Shown here one piece after another: positions 1 through 11,899 of a stretch of DNA of 27,310 nt. How positions within the stretch are numbered: the first letter of the stretch is position 1; every line of letters starts with the position of its first letter. The position numbers and the translations under genes were made by a program. Location: the NCBI GenBank assembly GCA_026260175.1, contig JAKCWW010003955.1, positions 16,956 through 44,265 on the forward strand. Direction: 5' to 3'. The stretch comes from Reticulitermes lucifugus (Eukaryota > Arthropoda > Insecta > Blattodea > Rhinotermitidae). The notes below the pieces were generated by a model, which did not search any database, was not told the DNA's origin, and worked only from the letters and a program-made list of their open reading frames with translations.

Positions 1-85
1 GGCAGGAAGGGACCTGACACATGAGGCAGGAAGGGACCTGACACATGAGGCAGGAAGGTACCTGACACATGAGGCAGGAAGGGTG
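1..85. repeat. 24-bp tandem repeat at the window edge
   Basis: Units start at 1, 25, 49 and 73 with the form GGCAGGAAGGGACCTGACAC plus ATGA. The third has one change (T for G) and the fourth breaks off after about 12 bases. The array probably continues to the left of the window. It lies far from the recognised gene and has no visible coding role. Confidence 0.9.
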
Positions 86-1239
86 CTTCAGTTTCGGACC
101 ACATGATGGGCAACATAAACTGCTTCCATGAGCCACCCAGACTTGATGCACAACATAACAAACAATATTCCTTATAACAAAAGAAAGGTTTGTGCCATGT
201 ATCACCAAAACAAACAAATAAAAACTAAAATAAAGTTTACGTGTGCAGAATGCAATGTGGGGTTGTGTGATAGCACTTAATTCAAGCTATATCACATCAA
301 ACTGCATTTCTGAATACCATCCGGCAATAAACTGGAAAAGTAGATGTCACAAGAGGGCACAAACATAAGTCATGTTACCACTGTCATTATTAAACTAACA
401 GCTTTTTCAAAAGCATTATCTTGATTCAATAACGAGGCAAAAGGAGTGTGGCTTCTACAGAACGGTTCACGAAACAAGCAGAGGCATTAAGCAGTCATTA
501 CATGTATCTCATTTTGATGCTTTCAGAAGAACAAAATAAGAATGGCTGCTCGGAAAAATTTACAAATATTTCATAGCTGCTGTAAAAAGCACAGAGAATC
601 CCAGAGTAGTTAGTAGAACACTGCCATTCAGACATCAAAAATTTAATTATAAGCAAACTTAAAACAATCTTTTAAATCTCCAGAGGCATTTTAGACAAAT
701 GACAGGTTACAAGCCAGAGGTGACAAAGCCACAAAACTAAAATGCTGGTTAGTCATTTCATTCAACTATATGAACAAGGCTCTATTTTGTGCCAAATGTG
801 ACTGTTACACTTACTCTACAGTCTTGCAATCTAGCAATTTTTTCTGGAGCACAGATTATGGGTTATTTATTTGTAACATTACCCATTCATATCTAAACTT
901 CAGTATGTTATGGATTAGTCGCCTCTGGCTTATAACCCCCCAAATATGATATATTAACAGTTCTTTTGTAGACATACAGAAAACATTAATAACATCACGA
1001 TGTAATGAGACATCCCATTCGGCCATTACATAATGCATAAAGTAAAAATGAGTGCATTACTGCTTGTTGGTATCTGTAGCAAGACATTATGCAAATACCT
1101 AAAAGTGACAGACTCTTACAATTAGTGAATGACAATACAGAAAACCTGAAATTCACTGTACCTTCCAGGGGGCCATAACTTCGACTTAGAAGCTGCAGGA
1201 ATCAGTACACTGGGCTCACTCTAGCTGTGTAAAACGACA
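86..1239. other. AT-rich intergenic stretch
   Basis: I see no coding frame, RNA gene or repeat of note here. Confidence 0.6.
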
Positions 1240-1660
1240 ACACTTACAAAACCCCGCGCGAGTGAGGGTGGAACAGTACTGCGCATGAATCATGGCATTC
1301 ATATTGCTGCTGCTGCTGTGACGTCAATCACGCACGCGCTCTGATCAGATGGGATCCGTGCGCTGCGGTGTTTATTCATATGCAAAGTTCCTGTGCGCGT
1401 AACCGCGTCACGAGATTTAGGCCACACGGCCTCTCAGTACCCATGGAATATGACGGTAGAGGCTATCAGACCCTGCCCGGATGCGTATTTCTGTATAAAT
1501 TTAGCAGCTGTCTATCACATCAAATTTCGTATAGACCCTTCCCAACCATATTGCGCCTTCGGAGAGCTCTAGTTTCGAATTTGCGGCCTATACAGGAATT
1601 ACGCGGAGTTCCGTCGTCGTCGGGCTATTTGTCAAGCCACAGAAATGACGACAACTGAAG
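1240..1660. promoter_or_regulatory. CpG-rich patch with perfect CRE; candidate promoter
   Basis: This stretch is dense in CpG (CGCGCG, CACGCACGCGC, GCGCGTAACCGCG) within otherwise CpG-poor, AT-rich DNA. It carries a perfect palindromic cAMP-response element TGACGTCA at 1319-1326, a TATAAAT on the plus strand at 1493, and a GTAAGT donor-like site on the minus strand at 1247. The pattern suits a promoter and 5' UTR exon of a neighbouring gene, either a minus-strand gene running off the left edge or a plus-strand transcript. A 96-codon plus frame (1368-1658) crosses it, but the protein is not recognisable and I do not call it. No gene body is visible here. Confidence 0.35.
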
Positions 1661-1692
1661 CACAGGCCGGTTGGTGTAGGTCGCTGCTGCTG

Positions 1693-1720
1693 TTATAATT
1701 ATTATTATTACTATTATTTC
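1693..1720. repeat. ATT trinucleotide microsatellite
   Basis: This is a run of ATT/ACT triplets ending in TTTCAG, which by chance resembles a plus-strand splice acceptor. It has no other support. Confidence 0.6.
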
Positions 1721-2460
1721 AGTCTTAGGGATCATAATCCGTTGTCCATTGTGAATCTGTTCAGTTCTTCTTTTCCTTCTTCTTCGCTGCAGAGGTATGA
1801 GTTTATCGATCCGTTTGCGAGGCTATTCAAAACTGCCCTCTGCACCTTTTCCTAGGCCTTTTCAATGGACGATGGTCAGTAGGTTTTATAGCCCAAAATT
1901 TTCTACAGCAACCTGTAGTGCTCCCTTCGGTCCACTTCTGGTAATTTTGTATTTCTTCCATCACATTTGCTGTCCCTCGGTGTTCCTTTGTTTTGTCACT
2001 TAAAATGTGACCCCTTCCAGTGACAGCCACTAACTTTCTGAGAAATCATATTTGTGCTGCTTGTATTCTATTTTAATCTTGTTGCCTTAAAACCCAACCC
2101 TCAAACCTACTGAATTCATATTAAAGTCATCTGTCATGTCGGTAGTGAGCAAGGCCAGTTTAAGGGCATCACAATATGTGTGACTGCATTGGGCCATGTA
2201 CAGGCTTGCTGTATTTCAGATTTTGTGGCAAACATATTTTGTATGTAAATTAAGTTGCTTTGTGAGCAGTGTTCAGGACTGCATGTATGTAGGGCCTACA
2301 GATTTGCCTTTGTACTGGTCCTGATAGTGGGTGAACAGGCAAATATGAAACAAAATTACATATTCTTGACAGTTTTTAATACAAACCTCCAAAGCTAAAT
2401 GTCACACTAATGAATTATGTAGCTGCATGCATGAAACACCTATAGCAACTTTCAGACATC

Positions 2461-2618
2461 TATAGACAATGTTTTTCACCAACTAAATGCACTTGTTATA
2501 AAAAACACTAAAATATTCTAAAACTGTTTGATAAAAAGCCCCTTTCTATCAAACAGTTTTAGAATATTTTAGTGTTTTTATAAAAAGTGCATTTAGTTGG
2601 TGAAAAACATTGTCTCTA
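2461..2618. repeat. Near-perfect 158-bp inverted repeat (long hairpin, MITE-like)
   Basis: The left arm (2461-2533) is the reverse complement of 2547-2618 with about two mismatches and one single-base indel. Arms of about 72-73 bp flank a 13-base spacer, and part of the spacer (AAAG/CTTT) can also pair. The sequence is AT-rich and no coding frame uses it. It could be a young hairpin-type MITE or a hairpin-RNA (endo-siRNA) source. Flanking target duplications are not clear. The high arm identity implies recent origin or ongoing arm correction. Confidence 0.9.
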
Positions 2619-5600
2619 GTCGAAAAATGCACGGTGAAAATAGAATAAAGTTTCAGACACTTCTGCAGTATGAAACACTTTACATAGTGCCTGAAACATA
2701 CACATAGGAATAGCAGCAGTTATTACTGTGTCTGGTGACCCTAAGTTTCAACAGCACTAATACCAAACCCTGCCATAGGACAAGATCCTGAGCCAGTTCC
2801 ATCCACCTCCCAGTCTAAGATCAAACTTAATGTTATTGTCTCCCATATCCTTGTTCATGCAAGTAAACATTTTTGAAGTGGTTTCCTCACAGAAGTTTTG
2901 TGTGCATTCCTCATAACTATTTTAGTAGTAAAGTTACTCATAATTTCAGTGTGCAATTTGACAGTTTGGCCTTGATGTCAGCAACAACTTCAGGCTAACC
3001 TACTGACATGTTTCTTATAATTTGCTGTGTTATAATATCTAGTGATCAGTACAATGGGGAAAGTGTATGCATTCTTCGAGACTGACTGCCTGTCGTTAAA
3101 CATGGAGCTTATCACCCTATGCCTTGACCATCAGGTCCCCTCAACAACAAAGGATTTGTATCTGTAATAAAAGGGAACACTTAATCATTGTGACATTTTT
3201 ATTTATGTGTCAAAGGAGAGTGATGGTAAGAAACTTGAAAAGAGTCAACTTTGCAATATAACATTTTATGTACAACAGAAATGCTTTAAATTACCTTAAA
3301 TACTTCAACTATTGTTTCATATAATAATCTAGATTTATATGATATAAATATTTACACACTCACACACATACACAGAGCCTCATTTCCTAATGCTTGTTTT
3401 TAAGTACACAAATGATATGCACTTAAAACTAGCTGAGGTATCATAAACCAAGAAAACTGTTGTGAACAGCACACACTTCCATAATGCTTACCGTGCTCTG
3501 AAACCCTAAAACACTCTCAAAGGCAGTTATCACAAAACACAGTGGAATTACATGAAAAAATACCATACTTTCATTTGTTAAGAGTATGCAATCCCAGAAA
3601 CGAAACATACTATATAAAGTAACTGAAAAACACGTATTTTACAATTAAATAATACCACTGACTCACTTCTGAACATTTTCAGAGTACAGTAATTCAGTAA
3701 GTAATAAAAAAGAAATCACAGCTTTATGTTTTCATACATGGAATGAACAAAATGTATTAGTTCTATAAACGACAATATTTAGGATGCACTTTATCAACCT
3801 ATGTCTAGTGGATAAATCATTTACGGTTGAAAGAGGTGTTTTTTAGGTTTTTCCAACAGTATGTTTTAATGTTGTATACTGTCAGATACTGTCAATAAAT
3901 AATCCACAAAATGGAAACATACCAGTTTTATGAAAAAAATGCAACTACTGTAAATGCATAATTGTACCAACAGACTCTTGGCCATATGTATTTTGTCTGT
4001 TCATCTCCTCACAGTGTTAATGAAGCCACCAATCATTTTCGTGTGCTTCAAATGGATGTTTAATTTCTTCAGATGCTAGTATACATTCCTCAACATCTGT
4101 ATTCTGAAATTACATGTCAGAATAATTTATTAAATTCTTCAAGTTTACATTTTTCAAAATTAAGGAAATGCTGTAATCAAAACAGTTAATATAACAGCTA
4201 AGTGCCAAGAAGGAAATTAAGTAAATCACTAAGTCAGAAACTGTTCCAAATGGCTGCTGACAGTTTTCTATTTGTTATAATGTCAGTCACACTCTTCTTA
4301 TTTTTCGATGTATACGTACGTATGAGGGGACAGAAATGAGTCCCACAGATCAACCACCTCCACATCTGTTACACTAATCCCTCCTGTGTATTTCCTGTAT
4401 TCTCACGCAATTTTGTTCACGTGAATGTTGGTCAAGTCTGATAACAATCTTACAGCGGCACAAAGAATTGAATTGCTCTACTGACACTTGTCTGCAAGAG
4501 ATACTCTAGCATTGGGGTAATTGGTTACCAGCAGGTGTGTTGTTCGCTGTTAACCAAACAAATGCACTGTTCTTCATAGAATACTTGTACTATACTATGA
4601 CACTATCCTAGACAGGACACCATGGAGTCACTGATGTAAAACAATGTGCAGTGTTTGGACGTGCATGTCAGAAGCGGCATTAAATGGAATAAAATAATGT
4701 ACTGAGGTAAGAAACAAACCCATTTTAAGAAGCAGACATAACACTGCTGCAGGCATATTTGCTTCCTACACTATTGCCCACACTATGGCCTCACTCCTCG
4801 CATATACCAGGCTGTAGGCAAGCTGGTGCCATAAGATTGCAATCAGACTCTATCAGTAATCACGTGATTACCTTTGCTAGTGGCACAGAATGATAGGAAG
4901 AACGCATGAAGCCTTCAGAGCCATCATTTTCACTATCCATAGAACTTCCTTGTACGGCCATGACAAAGTATACTGAAATTAAAAAAAAACTTTTAAAGAT
5001 AATGATACAGTGCACCCTAAAATACAGAACTACTCTGTAAAACAAATGTAAATATTAAGTATGGAATGTGGCAAACAGACAGGAAATACCTTATTGTGTA
5101 TTATACAGATACACTTTGTGTGTTTGTATCAAGGTTACTTATGAAGTCAATGTGCAGGCACTACTATGATTAAATAAAATCCTTATTACTTGGAAAATCA
5201 CACTTTTTCTCATATTCATAAATATTATAAAAAACTGTGAATTTTTTTCACTCCTGGTTACAAAGTTCAAACAGACAGTGACTATTGTACAATCTAATGT
5301 ATGTACTTGACTATTTACAACCTGTCTTTCTCACTCTCTTTTTCTCATACACACATACAGAAAACAGTCACAAAATACAAGACACCACATGATTTGGATG
5401 TCAAAATGATTGCTCAAACGCATACCATTTTTTGTAACAAACACTATTTATTGAATGTAGTATTGCCAACATGTTCACACAGAACACTGTGATTTTGGTT
5501 TGCTTGGTGTGTTCCAACAAATTTAAGTACAATAATGGTAACTTAAGAATGACACAAATCTTACTGAACACTCAACTGCATCCAAAGAGACAAAACTTTC

Positions 5601-5657
5601 GTTTCTTTCTTTAAAATAAAAATGTTATCCTGAGTATTTTAAAAGCTAATGCAACAT
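2619..5657. other. AT-rich intergenic stretch
   Basis: No supportable gene is present; all open frames are short. A 12-bp perfect palindrome ATACGTACGTAT lies at 4312-4323. Nothing else stands out. Confidence 0.6.
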
Positions 5658-5797
5658 TGTGTATGTGCTTGTACACAGTGTGTATGTGCCTGTACACAGT
5701 GTGTATGTGCCTGTACACAGTGTGTATGTGCCTGTACACAGTGTGTGCCTGTACACAGTGTGCACTGTACACAATGTGCACTGTACACAGTGTGCAC
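5658..5797. repeat. Tandem array of TGTACA-containing units, 21 then 17 then 16 bp
   Basis: There are four 21-bp units (TGTGTATGTGCCTGTACACAG type) at 5658, 5679, 5700 and 5721. One 17-bp unit follows at 5742, lacking four bases, then two 16-bp units at 5759 and 5775 and a partial copy. Every unit keeps the palindrome TGTACA. The array has open frames on both strands purely because of its periodicity. Confidence 0.9.
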
Positions 5798-7203
5798 TTT
5801 CTGGCTCATAATTAATCGCAAACAGCCATCAAAATTTAAAAAAAAACAGCAACTTGTAATGCACAATCATACACAACACATTTCCCTGATGGCAAGTTGC
5901 ATGCAATTCTTATGTATGCCATTTTAAGGCTCCTCCATTTAATTTTTTGTCCAGGTGTTAAGCCTCATTACATCAGTGAAACTACAAACTCTGCTAAACT
6001 TGCGTGTTCTTTGCATTATATTACACAGGTGATTGGTAAGCTATGAAAAATGAAAATAGAAGCTTTCTATTGCATTAAAATCTTCTGGAATGTGACACAA
6101 GCTAATGTCATAAACAGGTACTAATCTAATGTTGAAGATGGAGGCAGCAGGTTTCTCTGAATTGTTGGTACCTGTCCACCAAACTAGATGATAGCCCAGG
6201 GTATGATAGCTTTATAAATTCACTGTCATCCTAATCAGATATTTCTATTTCATTTTTCATGATTACTAATCATGGCATGAGCAGGTAAATCTTCTGCCAA
6301 TCATTCACTGAAAGAGTTTCCTATTCCACTGTTAACTACTATACTACATGATTGAGTGGTACTTCTGTCTCAAAAAAACTTCTGAAGCTGAACGGACTCA
6401 AGAGAACGTATCAGATCTGCGGCATTCATGGGAGCGAGTGTAACTTATCATCTTTTCTGATATGATACTGTCTATTTTGGTATGTAGGTACCATCTTTTT
6501 GCAACAACATGTCAGTCTGCAGCAGTAGGTCCCTACAAAATCCTGGTACCTATCTGCTGAACAGGACTTCACATCTGGAAGAATGATCTTGAAAGCAGTA
6601 AATGCTCTTCCTGTATTTGTATGTGGTCAATGCATAAAATTGAGTTTGTACCACTGTGCTTGACAGTGATTATGCTGTCATAGGGCTGGTCTTAACTGTT
6701 TATTATGTCCAAAAAAGTATGAAATTTCATTTTTGAAAGGTGTGTTGATGATATGCAGGCAGTTGCCAAGATGAAGGCCATGGGACTGACATTGTTTACT
6801 GGATGCAGATATTGATAGCAAGAATTCTGTGGCTGTAATTTGACACATTTGTGAATGACTTTGATTGTATAATAATGAAGAATAGGGTTGTATTACAAAT
6901 ACGTTTGCTGCGACCTTCCATCTTCTCTTATCCACCTACACAGTTTCTCTCAAATGATTCTCATTTTGCCACATGGCCATATTGTGACTTGGCGTGATGC
7001 GGATAACTGAACTACAGACAGTGCAAGAACAGCTTGTGCTGCTGTCTGGAGTGAAGTATGACTGATACTGATTGTGGGTCACAGTGTTGCCATGTCAGGG
7101 AAGGAGCAAACAATGCCTCTTATGCTAATCTGTATCTTTTAATAATCTGCACAGGTTGATGGCTACAGGACTGTCACCAACAAACTCACAATTAGCTAAT
7201 TTA
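5798..7203. other. Intergenic stretch without recognisable genes
   Basis: There are only short open frames (for example 6678-6935 minus) with no family resemblance, and no repeats seen. Confidence 0.55.
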
Positions 7204-7208
7204 CACAT

Positions 7209-7243
<35 letters not shown>

Positions 7244-7340
7244 CACACTCATGCACTCACTCATACACTCATGTAAAGTACACTCTCACACACACATGCA
7301 CACTCACTCACTCACTCACACATGCACACTCACACACGCA
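7204..7340. repeat. CA-rich microsatellite
   Basis: A pure (CA)n run at about 7210-7240 is followed by a decayed mix of CACT, CATG and CACA units. Plus-strand frames across it translate to His/Thr runs and are not genes. Confidence 0.92.
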
Positions 7341-7521
7341 GCTCTAACTATGTCTTCTGTGCAAGTTTCAGCAAAGATGTCTGAACCTGCCTCTATGTTT
7401 GTATGTATTTCTAGTGCCTACAAATATGGAATGTTTGACCTCCCTGACCTCTGTCCAGGTACAGGCACTCACACGGCAGATCCGTTACACTACTGGAAAG
7501 ATGATTATGGGACTGATGTTG

Positions 7522-7580
7522 ACTGTGGGGGCCAACAGCATAATGTGGTTTGTGTGGGGGCCAACAGCATAATGTGGGCT
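7522..7580. repeat. 29-bp tandem duplication
   Basis: TGTGGGGGCCAACAGCATAA occurs twice, 29 bp apart (near 7524 and 7553). It is a simple local duplication with no function visible. Confidence 0.8.
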
Positions 7581-8158
7581 GTGAGCTGAGGGGAGGCAAA
7601 GGTTTTAATTTCTGAACACAAAAATCTGCACAGAACTAGAAATTGAACTCTGGACACTCTGAGCAAGAATTCAATTCCTTAGCGTGTGACCATTCAGATT
7701 TTGTTGAGTGACATTAGCAGCACAATCTGAATGACAGCAAATTTTATAGCATGGATGCAACTTGGTGGCACAACAAAGGTCAGAAACAGTATTTTGGAAA
7801 TGTTTAACTACATATATTGTCATAGAACTAGTAAGCAAGATCAACTGCTATGCAGAACAAATCATAAAATGGAGGAGGCAGTGTATTCAAACCAAGATCT
7901 TTACTGCAGCCCAGAAGCCAATGACCCTGCATTAAAAGATGTGGATCCTAGGCTCAAGCATGCCACGCCTTGTGGAAATGCTGAGTTAATGTGTGACAGA
8001 TCTTAAAAGTCAGGCATGCATTTCTTTATGAACTTAAATTCACATCACATCTATTCTCAGGCCATTCAAATTGGTTTAAGCCTTTACAGAACCATGGTAA
8101 GTATATTTACTACCTATTTTAACATGTCCTAATTCGAGTTACTCTATAATCCTTCAAA

Positions 8159-8212
8159 AGTCAGAACCACTCACCCATGACACAGCGTCACATCCCAGAA
8201 GACAAATCCTCA
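8159..8212. repeat. Fragment of a dispersed repeat family
   Basis: GTCAGAACCAC followed by a GCGTCACATCCCAGAAGAC segment aligns with 18925-18980 in the same orientation and with the reverse complement of 13130-13155. It is one of several copies in this window of the repeat whose translation reads like (T)TQRHxPED. Confidence 0.6.
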
Positions 8213-8440
8213 GCAACACTGCTGTGAAAACCTCAAAGCTTGCATTTTCTGTTTCTAACACAACAGTGAAAGAGGCAAAGAAAGACTGCAGACAAGCAGA
8301 AACATTGTGTGTTAAAAATTTAGTCAGTTTTTAGTTTCACTGCAAAACCCTCTTTTTGACTGCAAATGAAAAATCTGTAGAATCTGCATTTAGAGGTAGC
8401 AAAAGTGTTAATTCTTGACACTTGGCTGCTGTTCTCAGAA

Positions 8441-8497
8441 CAGTGGTCACATTGCCAGTGGTCACATTGCCAGCACAGTGGTCACATTGCCAGCACC
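8441..8497. repeat. Short tandem repeat, 15-bp unit
   Basis: CAGTGGTCACATTGC occurs three times, the last after a 5-bp CAGCA insertion, followed by a partial copy. It lies in a noncoding stretch downstream of RREB1/hnt. Confidence 0.8.
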
Positions 8498-8719
8498 AAT
8501 ACAAAATAAAGATGGTTGGTGCATGTACTTAGTTGCAAACTACAAACAAGTCACTCCTAACACAAGGCATCTCCTCAACAGTGCGAAACCTGGCACACTC
8601 AATGTCAAGAATGAACAACAGTAAAGACAAAGACTCATTTCTTGCTTCTGATAACTAGAGTCTTCAGTCTCTGTTAAAACCAATAAAAAATGCAAAGTGT
8701 CTAAAAAATGTATACATGT

Positions 8720-8725
8720 TTTATT
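8720..8725 (-). terminator. Candidate polyadenylation signal AATAAA, about 1.8 kb after the stop
   Basis: By eye this is the first canonical AATAAA on the minus strand downstream of the RREB1/hnt stop codon. If used, the 3' UTR would be about 1.8 kb and would include the stretch 8726-10518. There is no obvious GT-rich downstream element, so support is weak. RNA 3'-end reads would decide. Confidence 0.25.
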
Positions 8726-10499
8726 AAGGAATACAATTTCAGGTATTCATAATGGAATGTAATGGATGGCACTGGTTGTGCTGTGCACTGCCATGCCTGT
8801 CAATGCATGACATACAAAAGTAGGGACATTCAATAACACAAGTCAATTATTTAAGTCCCACTGTAAATTTGAGAATGTTTGGGGGAAAAAACTCTGACGT
8901 TCCAAGCAGTTAGGCATGTAACTGAGTGGTGTGTAAAGCCATTTCAGCGGGGATTTTGGTGTAAGTTTGCAGTCAGTTCCAACGGTTATCAGTCTTAATG
9001 TCTGGCTGCTAAACGTCCCATCATGGACATACCAAATATTACCCTTCCCTCCGAGATGTGTGAAATCACAGAGTTCATATTCAGTGAAGATATTCTGACC
9101 TTAATGAACCCTTCATTCTGACGTCTCTACTTTATGTGAAACAAAAGCAGTGACCTGTAAACATACATAAGTTACTCCATGCAGATTTTAAATACAGTCA
9201 ATTTTCTAAAAATTGGGTAAGAATCCAGTGACATATATCTTATAGCATATGAGAAGGTGTTGTAAACTAAACATAAAACAAATTAGAAGCAACATTGTCA
9301 ATTTTTGATCACCAATGGCAGGTTCAAACAAAAACAGAATTTAACATTTTTTTTCTTCTGACATGCAATTGAATTGGTTTGTTGCAGACAGCTGTTCACA
9401 CTTTGAAACTGTGCAACTGATCTGATACTGTGCATTACAACTGTAAGGCCAACAATCACGTGTGCTTCTCAAACAGAACTAGATAGGCAATGACAACAAT
9501 ACAGTACCTCCATATTAAACAAAACTTTTTATCACTAAGTTCCTATTACCACTTTACCTGGCATTTCTTCAAAATGTTTCTTAAATAACAGACACAACAA
9601 AAACTGCTCTTGCAAATATTTTCCAGCAAATCCCCTAAATTTTGAATACTGCAGCACACTGTAAACCACAGAACTAGATGCTGTTCCTTATCAGCATACA
9701 GGATACTGAAAGTATATGTCACATAACTAGAACCAAAGGTGACAGAAACACGGAGTGAAGTCAAGAGCAGTAATCAAAGATCAGAGAGTTGCAGAATCAC
9801 TAACATCTTTAGCAGACCGTGTGCTGAAACCAGTCTTTGTTAAGTAAAGCAAGTTCCATTATATGCAAATAATAGACATAACATACAGTACAATAATTAT
9901 ACATAAATAAGTACTCAGCTTCAAACCCAACAACTTAAAAATACTGAAAAAAAAAAATAAATTACAGTTACCAAAAATAATATCTCTTCTTATGTAGGCA
10001 TTAATACAATGTCTCTGTAAGTATGAAATGTGACATACGTAGCAACACAACCATTGAATGTGCAGTATGAAATAGACTTCTTTCACTGTGCATTTTACTT
10101 TCAAAAAAGTTTCTCACCTATCCTTCCCATAAATATAACATGCAAATGTACAGTTCTTCTAAACTCCTGATGCCAAATCCACTGCAAAACTAACAAATAT
10201 CAGAAGTCTTATACAGCCATATAAATGTATACCTCTTTCTCACTAGCAGCTAAGACCATCAGTAACCAAGGCCACCATAATTTAAGGCAATACAGCTAAG
10301 GCCTCACAGAATCTTTTTCTGAGCTCCCTGAAATATCAGTAGTTGATACAACAACAGACAGCCAGACCAAGTGCAGCTTTTGTGTGTACATGCACTGTGA
10401 CATTTCTGACCTCATCCCAACAAACATTCATATTTGACTAGGGTGCATATACCTCATAAAAACAAATAACAAACACATGAAAACAACCAAGACCTTTTT
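8726..10499 (-). other. Possible 3' UTR or downstream flank of RREB1/hnt
   Basis: This AT-rich stretch follows the stop codon and has no coding frame that I recognise. If the AATAAA at 8720-8725 is used, this is 3' UTR; otherwise it is intergenic. Confidence 0.3.
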
Positions 10500-10505
10500 T
10501 TTAAT
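10500..10505 (-). terminator. Candidate polyadenylation hexamer ATTAAA just after the stop
   Basis: ATTAAA reads on the minus strand about 14 bases after the TGA and runs into an A-rich stretch. A 3' UTR this short would be unusual, so it may not be the main site. The next AATAAA I find downstream is at 8720-8725. Confidence 0.2.
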
Positions 10506-10518
10506 GAACTTCACACTC

Positions 10519-11193
10519 TCATTCCTGATTCTCTCCATTTTGAACGCCGAACAGCCTAGCAGCCTCGTCAGCAGCAGACTTTGACTGCAGGACCTTATCA
10601 ATTATTGATCCCTGAATCCCAAGCAGGTTTCCGATTAGGTCTGTGTTATCGTCTTCTACATCATCCCTCCTGTCTGCTGTTCCCATTGTACACAATGAAA
10701 ACTTTGAGCTTAGAATCTTTGCTGCAGTAGAAGCTGTGAAATTTTCAGAATCTTTATCCCACTGCTTCATGCTTTTATTAGCAGATGTGGTGGTTATGTT
10801 ATTATTATTATGGTTGGTCATCTTGAGGGGTTTACCATCAACAGAACCTGATAAGGATGGGCCAACTTCCTCGTCTCCACTAATTCCAGCTGCATCTTCT
10901 CCTGAGGGTTGCTTCTTAGTATGATGATGTAGCATGCTGTGAAGTGCGGTACCGCTGCTAGGGTGGTCCTCATCTCCACTGACCACAGAAACATCCTCAG
11001 TGGAAGTTGCTGAAGAGTTGTAGAGGGCAGTAGAGTTATTGTGTTTTTTTCGATGTCGCAGCATACTGTGTTTAAGTGTAAAGCGTCGTCGGCAGATGTC
11101 GCATGAGAAAGGACGTTCTCCTGTGTGGGTTCGCATGTGACGTCGCAAGTCCTCCGCAGACCAGAACCGCCGCATGCAGAATGCACACTTCAC
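10519..11193 (-). CDS. RREB1: RREB1/hindsight ortholog, terminal exon with last finger pair and C-terminus
   Basis: This 675-nt exon encodes 224 residues and a TGA stop. The acceptor is GATACCAG before 11193 and the entry is phase 0. It opens directly into the last two fingers: [18 protein letters not shown], the linker THTGERPF, then [17 protein letters not shown]. The RREB1 C-terminal pair carries FWSLQDLTRH and FTLKHSLVRH in the same order, which is the strongest single family match in the window. After the fingers comes a 150-residue disordered, Ser/Asn/Asp-rich region. The end looks helical: [18 protein letters not shown], then a stretch rich in Ala. I recall a similar LLGIQ tail in Drosophila hnt but cannot verify it here. 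The intron before it (11194-11541, 348 bp) is much shorter than the other two. Confidence 0.93.
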   Translation of the reverse strand: MKCAFCMRRFWSAEDLRRHMRTHTGERPFSCDICRRRFTLKHSMLRHRKKHNNSTALYNSSATSTEDVSVVSGDEDHPSSGTALHSMLHHHTKKQPSGEDAAGISGDEEVGPSLSGSVDGKPLKMTNHNNNNITTTSANKSMKQWDKDSENFTASTAAKILSSKFSLCTMGTADRRDDVEDDNTDLIGNLLGIQGSIIDKVLQSKSAADEAARLFGVQNGENQE

Positions 11194-11541
11194 CTGGTAT
11201 CAATAAAAGCAGCTCTCGTTTAGAAAAAGACGATTTACATGGTATAACTTGAAGCCATGGATTCATAATTTTTTCTTTGCAAGTTAATATCAAAATATTT
11301 AGAGTACTAACCCTGTGATTTCCAAACACTGTCAACATATTAGGCTTTTCCAGTCTTCTTCCTTACAACCTTACTTTACCAGATACAAAGCAATATGTGT
11401 TTAAAGAGAAGATTACATTTTGTTACAGGAAAATAACAAGATTGCAAATGGTGTACTCCACGATTTAGTACACAGAGTTAAACGATGCATTCTTTACTAT
11501 CAGATGTCATAACATCTCACCTGCTACAAACTGACACTCAC
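11194..11541 (-). other. Short intron before the terminal exon
   Basis: This 348-bp intron has a strong GTGAGT donor at 11541 and an ATACCAG acceptor ending at 11194. It is AT-rich with no repeats seen. The phase-0 junction joins YANRK to VKCAFC. Confidence 0.88.
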
Positions 11542-11899
11542 CTTTCTGTTGGCATAGTCTGGAAACTTCCCACGCAGCTGCTCCAAGCTCTCATCTCCTC
11601 CAGCATTACCGTCATCAGGGTGCGGTGCCACACTGTTACCGCTGCTGCTGCTCACGTTGTTGTTGTCCTCAGTTCCTGTACTGCAGCTGGAGTCAAGAGC
11701 TCCCTTTGACATTAGGAGCTCAAACTCTGATGGGTGGCTCTCACGGATGTGCTCAAGGGCCTCCTGACGCTCTGCATAGCTGCCCTCACACAGGTGACAC
11801 TTGAATGGTAAGTCTGCTGATGACACCACAGCAGTAGCGCCACCTGTGTGAGGCTCCGGTGCAGACGTGTAGACTTTCGGCCCTTCTGTCGCATTATTG
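11542..11899 (-). CDS. RREB1: RREB1/hindsight ortholog, exon with zinc finger 14
   Basis: This 358-nt exon supplies one base finishing a Ser codon, then 119 codons. The acceptor has a good pyrimidine tract (TTTTCCTCCTTGTAG) before 11899. The donor AAAG|GTGAGT after 11542 falls on a codon boundary. The frame runs from NNATEGPKV through FKCHLCEGSYAERQEALEHI, a standard C-x2-C-x12-H-x4-H finger, then a low-complexity Ser/Asn/Asp/Gly stretch and ESLEQLRGKFPDYANRK. The finger is less like a specific human RREB1 finger than its neighbours are. The region between the FPW pair and the last pair is also variable in RREB1 (from memory). Phase compatibility on both sides and an uninterrupted frame support it as a constitutive exon, although skipping it would shift the frame. 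No alternative acceptor was needed. Confidence 0.88.

Noticed and set aside
5639..5927. Overlapping open frames on both strands rich in Cys, Val, His and Thr
   Set aside because: They result from the periodic TGTACA array, which lacks stops on either strand. No protein family is recognisable.
7156..7589. His/Thr-rich plus-strand open frames
   Set aside because: They are a translation of the CA microsatellite and its decayed edges.
7731..8006. A 91-codon plus-strand open frame
   Set aside because: There is no recognisable domain, no supporting splice or promoter signal, and the length is within chance for this region.
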